A stretch of DNA of 64,000 nt from Trichomonas vaginalis G3 (GCF_026262505.1 NC_067204.1:21669300-21733299); one strand, 5' to 3'. Counted from the stretch's first letter, positions 18,350 to 28,023 are shown. The notes: generated by a model not told the origin, from the letters alone. Program-made: numbers and translations.

Positions 18350-19440
18350 TAAAGTTTAGGCGAAGAGGTGAGATCTAACCTCTTTTCTCACCTAATTTTT
18401 CACCCGTTGAATTTTCATGAATTTCCTTAAGATAGAAAAAAGTGAGTTAAAATAAGATGTTTACTGAAGGGGTCACCATGTCACCGGGTAACCATGTGTC
18501 ACCAGGTAAACTAACTTCTTTTAAAAAATGAGACAACATGACATTTTGACAACAGTCGGGAAAATGTCAAGACTTCTTCATCGTAACGAGTGTAAATGAA
18601 CCAAAAATATATTTTAGGTGAAGAGGTGAGATCTAACCTGTTTTTTCACCCGTTTTCTCACCTAATTTTTCACCCGTTGAATTTTCATGAATTTCCTTAA
18701 GATAGAAAAAAGTGAGTTAAAATGAGATGTTTACTGAAGGGGTCACCATGTCACCGGGTAACCATGTGTCACCAGGTAAACTAACTTCTTTTAAAAAATG
18801 AGACAACATGACATTTTGACAACAGTCGGGAAAATGTCAAGACTTCTTCATCGTAACGAGTGTAAATGAACCAAAAATATATTTTAGGTGAAGAGGTGAG
18901 ATCTAACCTGTTTTTTCACCCGTTTTCTCACCTAATTTTTCACCCGTTGAATTTTCATGAATTTCCTTAAGATAGAAAAAAGTGAGTTAAAATGAGATGT
19001 TTACTGAAGGGGTCACCATGTCACCGGGTAACCATGTGTCACCAGGTAAACTAACTTCTTTTAAAAAATGAGACAACATGACATTTTGACAACAGTCGGG
19101 AAAATGTCAAGACTTCTTCATCGTAACGAGTGTAAATGAACCAAAAATATATTTTAGGTGAAGAGGTGAGATCTAACCTGTTTTTTCACCCGTTTTCTCA
19201 CCTAATTTTTCACCCGTTGAATTTTCATGAATTTCCTTAAGATAGAAAAAAGTGAGTTAAAATGAGATGTTTACTGAAGGGGTCACCATGTCACCGGGTA
19301 ACCATGTGTCACCAGGTAAACTAACTTCTTTTAAAAAATGAGACAACATGACATTTTGACAACAGTCGGGAAAATGTCAAGACTTCTTCATCGTAACGAG
19401 TGTAAATGAACCAAAAATATATTTTAGGGTAGATGGTTAG
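18350..19440. repeat. Four 270-bp tandem repeats
   Basis: The segment 'TTTACTGAAGGGGTCACCAT' recurs at exact 270-bp intervals, ending at 18480, 18750, 19020 and 19290. Each unit holds a GGTGAGATCTAACC half-palindrome, TTTTTCACCCGTTTTCTCAC boxes and a TGTCACCGGGTAACCATGTGTCACC segment. A partial fifth unit ends near 19440. Copies are almost identical, so expansion is recent. No coding frame. Confidence 0.9.
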
Positions 19441-19559
19441 ATCTCACCTGTTTTTTCACCTAATTTTTCACCCTCTTGAATTTTCATGAATTTCCTTAAG
19501 ATAGAAAAAAAGTGAGTTAGTATTTTTAAAAAAATATTTTTTATTTTTATTGTAAGAAC

Positions 19560-20474
19560 ATGTTAGCAACAACTTCACCAAACTCTTTAGTTATGAACCC
19601 AACTTCAATGTTAGTAGAGATGAAAAGCTTCATTCCTTCTTCATATACATTTGAGACAGAAATCCAGAAGATAAAGCAAGAACTTCTCCAAGGAGATTTA
19701 GATTGCACTGCAAAAGATGAAACAAATGAACAATATCTTTATGAAATGGAGGACCTCATCGACCATTTGCCTAAACTTCCTGAAATACAACAACAAAAGC
19801 TCACTATTCCAGAATTCGATGAAATAGAAGTAAAAACAACCGACTCGGTAGAAATAAAGAAGTTCATACGTAAGGTTAACTATGAGTTTCTTGGATTTCA
19901 TTGCAACCACAAAGTCATGGACAAAGATTGCGATATAGTATATAAGAATGTTTCTGACATATATAAATCTGAAGAATTTAAGACCTACGACAACTTTGTT
20001 TCGTTAGTTGCAAAATGTGTATGGCAGATAAGAGATAAAGATAAAAGATGTAAAATATGGAACGAACAGATAAAACCAGCAGCCTTTGAATTTAAGAGGA
20101 CCATTGACGCTATAGTTGTACTTGCAGGACAAATTTCAATGTACAATGCTAAAATGAACCCACAATGTTCTAAATGTAAAGCAGCAATGAGGAAATATAA
20201 CTACTTCGTCAAAGAGATAGAACGTATGAGAAACGACTATGCTGACTTAAAGAAAGAAGTAGAGAAACCAGCAGAAAACAAAATGGACATGTTAGCATTT
20301 CTAAACAAAAACTATCCAACAGCTGACGATTTCCTTCTTTCAGATGTCAAGAAGAAATATAAAGAAACATTCGGCATTGTGAAAACATTCGATGTACTAA
20401 AAGAAGAAATAGAAGCCACAAAATTGTTTAGAATTTCAAATATACATCGTACAATTCATGTAAAACGCTTGTGA
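19560..20474 (+). CDS. Maverick protein, 304 residues, unknown
   Basis: Reads whole. A helical N-terminal half and a cysteine-bearing middle (FHCNHKVMDKDCD; NPQCSKCKAAM) are followed by a C-terminal segment AFLNKNYPTADDFLLSDVKK, then YKETFGIVKTFDVLKEEIE. The last part looks like a small helical DNA-binding domain of virus type, which is inference. It is bracketed on both sides by the palindromic TCACCT repeats in inverted orientation (18144-19440 and 20475-21110), so gene plus repeats form one large inverted structure. Confidence 0.55.
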   Translation: MLATTSPNSLVMNPTSMLVEMKSFIPSSYTFETEIQKIKQELLQGDLDCTAKDETNEQYLYEMEDLIDHLPKLPEIQQQKLTIPEFDEIEVKTTDSVEIKKFIRKVNYEFLGFHCNHKVMDKDCDIVYKNVSDIYKSEEFKTYDNFVSLVAKCVWQIRDKDKRCKIWNEQIKPAAFEFKRTIDAIVVLAGQISMYNAKMNPQCSKCKAAMRKYNYFVKEIERMRNDYADLKKEVEKPAENKMDMLAFLNKNYPTADDFLLSDVKKKYKETFGIVKTFDVLKEEIEATKLFRISNIHRTIHVKRL

Positions 20475-21110
20475 AAAAAGAGGTGAGAAAACAGGTGAGA
20501 AAAGAGGTGAGATCTAACCATCTACCCTAAAATATATTTTTGGTTCATTTACACTCATTGCGATGAAGAAGTCTTGACAAAACATATACGATGAAGAAGT
20601 CTTGACATTTTCCTGTGTTGTTGTCTAAATGTCATGTTGTCTCATTTTTTCAGAGAAGTTAAATTACCTGGTAGCACATGGTAACATGGTAGCACCTAAA
20701 AACTATCCAACTGCTGACGATTTCCTTCTATCTTAAGGAAATTCATGAAAATTCAACGGGTGAAAAAAGAGGTGAGAAAAGAGGTGAGAAAAGAGGTTAG
20801 ATCTCACCTCTTCACCTAAAATATATTTTTATTGAATTCTGTATAAAATTCTGAGTAAAATGGCATATGGAACACATACTTTTTCAGTAAGGACATATGG
20901 GGTGAAAAAAGAGGTGAGAAAAGAGGTGAGAAAACAGGTGAGATCTCACCTCTTCACCTAAAATATATTTTTATTGAATTCTGTATAAAATTCTGAGTAA
21001 AATGGCATATGGAACACATACTTTTTCAGTAAGGACATATGGGGTGAAAAAAGAGGTGAGAAAAGAGGTGAGAAAACAGGTGAGATCTCACCTCTTCACC
21101 TAAAATATAT
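20475..21110. repeat. Inverted counterpart repeats and two 142-bp units
   Basis: GAGGTGAGAAAACAGGTGAG boxes (reverse complement of the left block) with GGTGAGATCTCACC palindromes near 20940 and 21080. Two 142-bp copies start near 20861 and 21003; each contains a promoter-like stretch, an ATG and about 14 codons (MAYGTHTFSVRTYG) that run into the repeat boxes. At 20697-20732 a segment matches the coding sequence of the gene just upstream. Confidence 0.8.
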
Positions 21111-21660
21111 TTTTGCTGAAAAAAATGACCAAATTTCATGAATTTCCTCATATGTTTGCTACCCTCGAAAAACCGAGGGTAGAGATTCCGTACGAAAATC
21201 GTGAAAAAAATGACCAAATTTCATGAATTTCCTCATATGTTTGCTACCCGAGGAAAACCGAGGATAGAGATTCCGTACGAAAATCGTAAAAAATTGCGAG
21301 TAGGGAAAAAAATCTGGTCGCCTAAAACTCATGAAAATCGTAAAAAAATGACCAAATTTCATTATATAACTGTTATTTTTTTACGAAGAGAACTTTGACA
21401 CTTCGTCAAAAAAATCCCTGAAATCATATCTTTTATACAAGATAGAAAATCTTACTCGCCTAAAACTCATGAAAATCGTGAAAAATTGCGAGTACGGACA
21501 AAAACGTAGTCGCCTAAAACTCATGAAAATCGTAAAAAAATGACCAAATTTCATTATATAACTGTTATTTTTTTACGAAGAGAACTTTTGCACTTCGTAA
21601 AAAAAATCCCTGAAATCATATCTTTTATACAAAATAAAAAAATAAAGTTAGTTTTTTATA
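21111..21660. repeat. CATGAAAATCGTAAAAA repeat field
   Basis: Recurring blocks: AAAATGACCAAATTTCATGA (near 21122 and 21207) and CCTAAAACTCATGAAAATCG (near 21320, 21455 and 21513). The last is followed twice by the same 70 bp including TTATTTTTTTACGAAGAGAA. Related words appear inverted at 18310-18345. No gene. Confidence 0.7.
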
Positions 21661-21694
21661 AAATATTTTTTTATCTTGTATGTAAAGACAGAAA

Positions 21695-22306
21695 ATGACA
21701 AACATTGAGTTTGAAACAGTTAGAAAGATAGACAATGACACCAAAATGGTTAGAATTGGTGATTTAAACGTAAGATACTCAAAGAAATACAACAAATATT
21801 CTTTGTCAGACATTTTATCTCCATTTGGAAAGAAACCGAAGGACTGGGTTAAAAATGCTTCTACTCAGAAATTTTTGACAAGAAATCCTGAGCTTATGAT
21901 ATCGGTAAGATTCTATGGAACTGCAGCATATCTTATAGACAAAAGTCTTATACCAATAGTTTTGTTATGGTTAGACCCAGTTGTTGGATATAACTTCATA
22001 ACATATGGTTCATTCGATACGGAACGTTGCAGTGAAGGCTTACTTTACATCGTTCAGAAACCGAAGGACTTCAATACAAAGAGATATAAGATAGGAAGAA
22101 CATATAATATAACTCAAAGATATGACAGTACAGTCAATAGAGTCAAGGTTGTGTTTGTTAATGATATGAGAGCTGCAGAAACAGAACTACTTGAAAAGTT
22201 TGAGAAAATGTATGGTGCTCCCACGAAAGGTAAAGAAACGTTTGAAGTAGATGAGATAGGTAAAGCTATAAAATTATTTGACGAAGTTGCTGAAAAATAC
22301 ATGTAA
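21695..22306 (+). CDS. KilA-N + GIY-YIG (T5orf172-like) protein (fossil 1)
   Basis: 203 residues, reads whole. The N-terminal KilA-N DNA-binding domain (about 20-95) has VRYSKKYNKYSLSDILSPFG and KNASTQKFLTRNPELMISV. The C-terminal T5orf172/MUG113-type GIY-YIG domain (about 110-200) has EGLLYIVQKPKD, YKIGRTYNITQRYD and VNDMRAAETELLEKF. This pairing is common in large DNA viruses and phages (BRO-like/KilA families) and is thought to act on DNA in the infected cell. The promoter box TTTTTTTATCTTGTATGTAAAG lies before the ATG, almost the same as before 22395. Confidence 0.8.
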   Translation: MTNIEFETVRKIDNDTKMVRIGDLNVRYSKKYNKYSLSDILSPFGKKPKDWVKNASTQKFLTRNPELMISVRFYGTAAYLIDKSLIPIVLLWLDPVVGYNFITYGSFDTERCSEGLLYIVQKPKDFNTKRYKIGRTYNITQRYDSTVNRVKVVFVNDMRAAETELLEKFEKMYGAPTKGKETFEVDEIGKAIKLFDEVAEKYM

Positions 22307-22394
22307 AGCGTTTATTTTTGGTCTTTTGTGAAAGTTAGAAAATAACGCTAGTTTTTTATAAAATATTTTTTTTATCCGGAATATAAAGACAGAT

Positions 22395-22961
22395 ATGACA
22401 ACAACAGAGAACACAACAACTGCTATCGTTCATGAAGCTATAAATGAAGAATACGAGTACATACAGTTTAACAAACAACTCCGTCTCATTCGTTCGGTCA
22501 AAGACGATATGTACCAAATGCAAAGTATTTTGACAGCATGTTTTGCTCCAGACACTAAACACGCAGACGACTGGTTCAGAAACCAAAGCACACAAGAACT
22601 TTTGAGTGAAATTTCTCTAGACCGACTTTTTTCGGTCTTGCATAAAACACATGAAAATCGTAAAAATTTGCCAATAAATTTAAGAGGTTGGTATGTTCAT
22701 AGACTTTTAGTAAATGCTGTTGCAATATGGGCTTCTCCTCGTTATGCATGGTATATTTACAGACTTCTTGACGAAATTCATAGACAAGAACGTGAAGAGA
22801 TGGAAAAGAAACTTCATGCAAAAGATGAAGTCATTGAAGCAAAAGATGAAGTCATTGAAGCAAAAGATGAAGTCATTGAAGCAAAAGACAAAAGCCTTCA
22901 GAAAAGAATACCACGTTCGGTACCAAAAGGAAAGGAAAAGAACTATAAGTATATGATTTAA
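22395..22961 (+). CDS. KilA-N domain protein with DEVIEAK repeats (fossil 1)
   Basis: 188 residues. KilA-N pattern: ADDWFRNQSTQELLSEIS and LRGWYVHRLLVNAVAIWASP, then RYAWYIYRLLDEI, matching the 'GtWVhP.L...iA.WaSP.fA..v' core. The C-terminus is coiled coil with three tandem 21-bp repeats (KDEVIEA). It lies 88 bp downstream of the other KilA-N gene, on the same strand, with a similar promoter box, suggesting an old tandem duplication followed by exchange of the C-terminal domain. Confidence 0.75.
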   Translation: MTTTENTTTAIVHEAINEEYEYIQFNKQLRLIRSVKDDMYQMQSILTACFAPDTKHADDWFRNQSTQELLSEISLDRLFSVLHKTHENRKNLPINLRGWYVHRLLVNAVAIWASPRYAWYIYRLLDEIHRQEREEMEKKLHAKDEVIEAKDEVIEAKDEVIEAKDKSLQKRIPRSVPKGKEKNYKYMI

Positions 22962-22970
22962 CTGAAGAGA

Positions 22971-23259
22971 TGGAAAATGAAGAAGACAGAGATATGGTTA
23001 TGTTGCATTTAGTCAGAAGAAACAACAAAAGCTTTTACGACCTTGCTAAGATTTACAAATCTGACAGAAATTGTTCTATCGCGAAAACTTACCGATTTCA
23101 ATGACACCAAATGAAGATGTGAAACAAATAGTTCAAGATACGTTACCTCAAACACACTATGATATTAAAGGTTGTACAATTCTTACCTTCAAAGAAGATT
23201 TGCCATTGTTAAAGGAAAAAATAACAGAGTATTTTGACAACTTCAAACAAGTAGAGTAG
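22971..23259 (+). pseudogene. KilA-N-associated C-terminal fragment (fossil 1), broken
   Basis: Short coding pieces: MLHLVRRNNKSFYDLAKIYK and later LPISMTPNEDVKQIVQDTL, then HYDIKGCTILTFKEDLPLL. The style is that of the C-terminal region that follows KilA-N/BRO domains in virus proteins. It probably belonged with the preceding gene. Broken. Confidence 0.4.
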
Positions 23260-23640
23260 ATGAACCATTTATTTTTCAAGCTTGACTTCAGATGGCTCAG
23301 GTAGCTCTATAAGGTAAATTGCCTTGTCAAATCCTTCTGGCATTCCGAGTCCTTCCTTCCGACAGGAAAAAAATTTCCTTCTGGCATTCCAAGTTCTTCC
23401 TTCCGACAGGAAAAAATTTTCCTTCCGACAGGAAAAAATTTTCCTTCCAACAGGAAAAATTTTTCCAGTTGTCCGTCCGTAAACCATTCAAATTTTCGAA
23501 AATTGAGAACTTTTTGGTCGAACTTCAGAAAAAGTTTTTCCTTCCGACAGAAAAAAATTTTCCTTCCGACAGGAAAAAAATTTCCTTCCAACAGGAAAAA
23601 TTTTTCCTTCCGACAGGACACAAACGGATGACTGACGTTC
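23260..23640. repeat. CCTTCCGACAGGAAAA minisatellite
   Basis: About eight copies of TTTCCTTCCGACAGGAAAAA, roughly 21-22 bp each, between 23352 and 23620, interrupted by 70 bp of unique sequence. Each unit is itself near-palindromic (TTTTCCT...AGGAAAA), so the array can fold into many hairpins. The long open frames across it on both strands are a by-product of the repeats. Confidence 0.8.
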
Positions 23641-23720
23641 CTCTTCCTGAATGTCTTCCAAAGCCAGAAGAACCGAAAGCTGCAGCACCACAACAGACTA
23701 AGACTAAACACTTACATTTT

Positions 23721-24596
23721 TCAAGCTTGACTTTTTACAATTTGAACTTTGTTCGCGTAGATATGAATTCTGAAAGAAGTATGAGGGTCTTGTATGACTT
23801 TGTACTTCTCCCATAGTTCATGTCTGTCAAACTTACCTGCCATGGACTCTTTCATAAGTTCCATGAAATCGTCTTCGGACAATCCGGGGAAAAGTACAAT
23901 GTCAGTAAGTATTCTCTTTACATCCTTACTTAAACTCTTTGCTGTCTGTACACAAATGACAACTGAGATGTTAAAGTGTCTGAGCTTCTTAAGAATTCGA
24001 CACATGTCTTGTTCTCTGTTCTTTAACAAAGGATGAGAAGCAAAGTCATCTAAGATAAGAAGACACCTATGAGGGTACGTTTTCCAATCGTAAGATTGCA
24101 ATTTCTTCGAAATGTATTCTATCTCTTTCTGTTTGTTTCTGAAGTGTTTCTTCTCTAATATTCTCTGCATTTCCTCATTTGGGTCTTTAAACTTCGAATT
24201 GACATACTCATTTATAGCATTATACTTCAAAACCCTTCTTTGGTACTTCTTTATCCAATCTAACAACTCAGAGTCTTTTATACATACTAACTTAGACTTC
24301 TTTATAATATCTTTGAACGAATTGACGGTTTGGTCAAATTGACCCGAAGTACTACAAATGACAACTAACTCATAGAATGGGTTCTTCTCATCTAGTTCTT
24401 GTTGTTGTGCAGCCATTTTAAGATAAGTGAAAGTCTTACCAGACCCAGGCGGTGCAATTAGACCTGTTATACCATTCTGAGCAAATAAGAACTTGTCATG
24501 TATGGGTTTTATCTGAGCATTTTCTAACTTCCTCTTGTTCTTGTTTAAAACATTCTCAAATTTCTTGTCAATGTCAGCAAACTTTTTTTCTAACAT
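23721..24596 (-). CDS. Genome-packaging ATPase (A32/FtsK-HerA type)
   Basis: 291 residues from the ATG at 24596, chosen because the element promoter motif (TTTTTCTAAAAAT) lies directly before it and the longer frame would cross into the divergent gene at 24633. Walker A GLIAPPGSGKTFTYLK, Walker B RCLLILDDFA, then a sensor-like VVICVQTAKSL. Polinton ATPases of this family pump DNA into preformed capsids. The gene reads whole. Confidence 0.88.
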   Translation of the reverse strand: MLEKKFADIDKKFENVLNKNKRKLENAQIKPIHDKFLFAQNGITGLIAPPGSGKTFTYLKMAAQQQELDEKNPFYELVVICSTSGQFDQTVNSFKDIIKKSKLVCIKDSELLDWIKKYQRRVLKYNAINEYVNSKFKDPNEEMQRILEKKHFRNKQKEIEYISKKLQSYDWKTYPHRCLLILDDFASHPLLKNREQDMCRILKKLRHFNISVVICVQTAKSLSKDVKRILTDIVLFPGLSEDDFMELMKESMAGKFDRHELWEKYKVIQDPHTSFRIHIYANKVQIVKSQA

Positions 24597-24632
24597 ATTT
24601 TTAGAAAAATTAAAATTTTTATCTTTTAGAAA

Positions 24633-25085
24633 ATGTCTAGCGATTTCGCTATCTATATTCGAGACAAGCTTTTCGACAGCAAAACATCTGTCGACCATAA
24701 AATCTTACATAGTGTAAACAAGAAAGGTGAATTTGTTCTAAAGTTCTGTTTCTGGGAATATGACAAGAACCATAAAACATTAAGCAGAGCAGTCTTAAAA
24801 TTTGTCAATGACAGACTTGTTGAAGAGATGACGCCTCTTGGAGAGATGAAGTCCAACAAAACTTCTTAGAATGCAAAGAAGACACATGCGCCGTTCTTGA
24901 AGATGAAATAGAAAACAGAATAGATGAGCTATTAAAGGACAAAGAACTTTTACAAAAATATGGTTCTGAGAAGTTTGACATAACTCCACCAGAAAAGAAG
25001 AAGAGAGAAAAGAAAGAAAAGAAAGTAGAAGAAGAGAGAAGAAAGAACCTGAACCAGTTCCAGAGAAAAAGAAATTTGACATGTA
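24633..25085 (+). pseudogene. Maverick protein with charged tail, broken
   Basis: N-terminal part FAIYIRDKLFDSKTSVDHK, then FVLKFCFWEYDKN, followed by a long Lys/Glu tail (PPEKKKREKKEKKVEEE). Divergent from the packaging ATPase with a 36-bp shared promoter region. Family not recognised. Broken. Confidence 0.4.
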
Positions 25086-25102
25086 AAAATAAAATTTTAT
25101 TT

Positions 25103-25522
25103 TTAGAACATTTCTGGGTCAATGTCAATGTTCTCTTCCTCTTTAGGAGCAAACACTGGCTTAGACTCTAAAATCTTTTTACCCAATTTACCTTGAACTT
25201 CTACAACTTTAGACTCATAATATTCATAGTCGTCTGCTTTCTTTGGTTCATAAGGTATAACAAGTTTGTATGCTTTGCCTTCTTTAAGGTTTGAAAACCT
25301 TCTGTCAAAACTTTCTTTGACTGTTAACAAACCTTCTATGTCTAAGTCTTCAAATTTCGCACCATTTTTAGTCACAATAGCAAACTTAACTGGTTCGATG
25401 TTCCAAACTTTGCTGAATGAAGACTTTTCAAAATGGTAGAAGTAAACATTCAAATATGTGAATGGGTCTAGTTCTTCTTTAAGTCCTGACATGTACTTGT
25501 TTACTGAGATGAATTTTGTCAT
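25103..25522 (-). CDS. Maverick protein, 139 residues, unknown
   Basis: Reads whole. Strand-rich: DPFTYLNVYFYHFEKSSFSK, VKFAIVTKNGAKFEDLDIEG, KAYKLVIPYEPKKADDYEYY, with an acidic tail NIDIDPEMF. The beta-rich body with an acidic C-terminus resembles the plan of viral single-stranded DNA-binding proteins, and it sits next to the helicase, but this is inference only. Promoter motif TTTTTTTATCCGATAGAAAAG before the ATG. Confidence 0.55.
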   Translation of the reverse strand: MTKFISVNKYMSGLKEELDPFTYLNVYFYHFEKSSFSKVWNIEPVKFAIVTKNGAKFEDLDIEGLLTVKESFDRRFSNLKEGKAYKLVIPYEPKKADDYEYYESKVVEVQGKLGKKILESKPVFAPKEEENIDIDPEMF

Positions 25523-25560
25523 CTTTTCTATCGGATAAAAAAATATTTTTTTTTTAAAAT

Positions 25561-26796
25561 TTACTCAGAAAAATTTTTCTTTGTATATACACCATTCTGT
25601 ACGTCTAAAAGACTTTTGACATTTGCCAAGAATGTTCGTTTAGACGCTGTCATATAACCATATTCTTGACAATATTGTTTATACGAATCGTACAATGACC
25701 TTTCATCTAAACACTCAAAGTCAGTTTCATCTATGAACAGTTCATATACACTCTTGTTTGCTTCTAACAATGTTTGTCTCTCTTCGGTATGTGGAATTTG
25801 TCTTGGATTGAACTTTGAAATATCTAATGTCATAAAATATGAGAACAAGTGGTTGTAAAAGTCAGATGTCAAAGTTTCTGACAAAGCGTCAAAATATTCT
25901 GTATCTTGCATATGAGAATCTGACGTTCTGACAACTACATATCTTCTGTCAGAACTTTCTAACTTCATCGGAACAGCATTGTTTGAAACCATAATGAAGT
26001 TTGCAACATTTTCACAAACTCTTTGGTCTTTATACTTTCTTTCAACAACTCCAACTTTGTCTGTTATAAGACTCTTCAAAGCATCTGAGTTCAAAACTTT
26101 TGTTGTATCTATACTTTGAAGTTCGTTACATACTATAAGTTTCATATTCTCTATTGAAGAGTTAAATTTACCGCAGATGTTTTCTAAGTTTGTCATATTA
26201 GGGTTCGAATAACCTTCTAACAGTTTGCATAAGATATCTGTAAAGAATGTGTTCTTACCTGTTCCTTGTTTTCCAATTATAATGAGAGCAGTTTCATTTT
26301 TAGCACTTGGATGTTGTAAGATGTTTGCAAACCAACATAAGATATACTCATAAACCTTTTCGTTTCCATTGCATATAATTTCTTTGACATGGTCTAACCA
26401 AGCTTCTATAATATTTTCTTTCCATTCTACTTGTTCATATTTATATCCAGTGAAGATAGAATAGAAGTTTGGAGAAGGTGTATAAAACTTTATACCACGA
26501 ACTGAAAAATCTTCTAACTTTGACAATAAGATATCCCAAGCATCTAACATCTTCATGCCAACTTGTACAACTTTTATTTTCTTAAGTTTCTGTCTACATT
26601 CTTGTTCTGAAACTATTGTTGCTCTTGGTTTGTTAAAGACTACATCCCATTCTTTCATAACATAACATTCTGGGGCAGAGTCGACATAAATGACTAAACG
26701 TTTCAAATTCTCGACTGCTTTGTTATAGTCTCGAAATGGACACATATTTCTGAATGTTTGGAAGTCATAAAAATCTGAAACATCTATTCTGTACAT
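25561..26796 (-). CDS. SF3 helicase (D5/NS1-like) of fossil 1
   Basis: 411 residues from the ATG at 26796, chosen because a promoter-type stretch (TTTATTTTTATAAAA) lies directly before it and the upstream codons are poly-Gln unlike the family. Motifs: Walker A ALIIIGKQGTGKNTFF, Walker B KLIVCNELQSID, motif C NFIMVSNN with the following RRYVVVRTSD arginine region. C-terminal winged-helix-like DSYKQYCQEYGYMTASKRTF. It would unwind DNA for replication of the element. In most Polintons replication centres on a family B polymerase, which I do not find here. Confidence 0.88.
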   Translation of the reverse strand: MYRIDVSDFYDFQTFRNMCPFRDYNKAVENLKRLVIYVDSAPECYVMKEWDVVFNKPRATIVSEQECRQKLKKIKVVQVGMKMLDAWDILLSKLEDFSVRGIKFYTPSPNFYSIFTGYKYEQVEWKENIIEAWLDHVKEIICNGNEKVYEYILCWFANILQHPSAKNETALIIIGKQGTGKNTFFTDILCKLLEGYSNPNMTNLENICGKFNSSIENMKLIVCNELQSIDTTKVLNSDALKSLITDKVGVVERKYKDQRVCENVANFIMVSNNAVPMKLESSDRRYVVVRTSDSHMQDTEYFDALSETLTSDFYNHLFSYFMTLDISKFNPRQIPHTEERQTLLEANKSVYELFIDETDFECLDERSLYDSYKQYCQEYGYMTASKRTFLANVKSLLDVQNGVYTKKNFSE

Positions 26797-26799
26797 TTT

Positions 26800-27480
26800 T
26801 ATAAAAATAAAAAAAATATTTTTTTTATTCTTGACTGTTGTTGTTGCATTTTGTTGCATTTGTTGTTCTTGAGCTATTTGTTGTTGAAGTTGTTCTTGTA
26901 ATACAATACTTTCACCAGTTGCATCTTCCAATTCGAAACTTTCTGCCGTCAATTGACAAATACATAGGACATAAAAGTTTTACAGGAACAAAGTTTGCGT
27001 CAAACTAAGGTTAAGTTTATGTTTGCTAAAGTGTTTGAGTTTACTAAAGCTGAAAACTCTGCATTCGAATGAACAATAGGCAAACCAGCAGAGAATGTGT
27101 TATTTATACGCATAAGTATCTTTTGGTCATAGTAGTTTCTGTCGACATTCGAATAACACTTTGAACCTAAGTTTGAAACAATATATAAAATAGGTGTACT
27201 TAAAGTCAATGGAACAGACATTCCTTGTATGACACCTTTTCCTGTTATAGGAAACTGTTGGTAGTAAAAACCAGATATAAGTTTTGTATTATAGCTCATA
27301 TTGTTATAGAAACTCAGTCGGACATCCAAACATAATGAAACCTGCTCTAGTTGCAGCACATGTTACACCCGTACTTAAAGTATTAAATAAGTCAACAAAA
27401 CCTTGGTGGTATAGCTGAGTAAGTATCTTCAAAGGAGTATTTTTTACCATTCACAACAATAAATCTTCTGGTGTCAAAAG
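26800..27480 (-). pseudogene. Second capsid-like protein (fossil 1), broken
   Basis: Pieces: AGFIMFGCPTEF-like, FPITGKGVIQGMSVPLTLST, then YDQKILMRINNTFSAGLPI, TLANINLTLVDANFVPVKLL-like, and a Gln-rich end. The pattern 'F.cG.PTE', beta strands and 'INLTLVDANF' recurs in the capsid-like region of fossil 2 (62738-63984). It lies between the helicase and the main capsid protein, where a minor capsid/penton gene would be expected. Broken. Confidence 0.4.
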
Positions 27481-27499
27481 AGCAAAACAAGCTTTAGTC

Positions 27500-27865
27500 G
27501 TCATTGGTGTTTAGTTAGTTTACAATATCGTCCTTGAGGACTTTGTAAGTTTGTTTTATAGAATTATATGACTCAGGGTTTTTAGTCGTAATAGTATAAA
27601 CCATTATATGTCTTCTGCCATTTACATATATTTAAAAGTTTTTCTGAAAGTGGAGAAGAACTTCATCTAAAACTTTCACATGGCGTTTCTTGAAGTTCTC
27701 TGTCTAAGAAGTTCAAATATTTTGTAAAGACATATAGAACTTTCCTTTGTCTACACGAACAAACAAAACAGGGTCTTTCATATCGTTCAAAAAGTGTGTA
27801 AATCCTTTACATGAAATAAAGTCTATATTATTTTTCTTCAAACATCTTTCAAGAAGTTTTGACAT
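27500..27865 (-). pseudogene. Small Maverick gene, unknown, broken
   Basis: From an ATG at 27865: LLERCLKKNNIDFISCKGFT, FLNDMKDPVLFVRVDKGKFY. Promoter motif TTTTTATTAGC-like sequence lies on the far side. Coding texture continues toward 27500. No family recognised. Broken. Confidence 0.35.
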
Positions 27866-28023
27866 TTTTATTAGCAAATAAATTTTAATGAAATGTTGTG
27901 GTCGTCAAATATTTTTATAAACGTCTGGGAAACTATACTTTAAGTTTCAACGTTTCACCTCCTTTCATAACGTATATCTTGTCAATGACATTATATGAAA
28001 CACCACAGCAACTAATTCGGGTT
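27866..28023. other. Short spacer of fossil 1
   Basis: No gene recognised; short coding-like words on the minus strand only. Confidence 0.3.

Noticed and set aside
18350-19440. CRISPR array
   Set aside because: Units are 270 bp, contiguous and lack unique spacers; the context is a eukaryotic virus-like element.
23307-23816. Long open frames on both strands (up to 165 codons)
   Set aside because: They are translations of the CCTTCCGACAGG minisatellite; composition follows the repeat.
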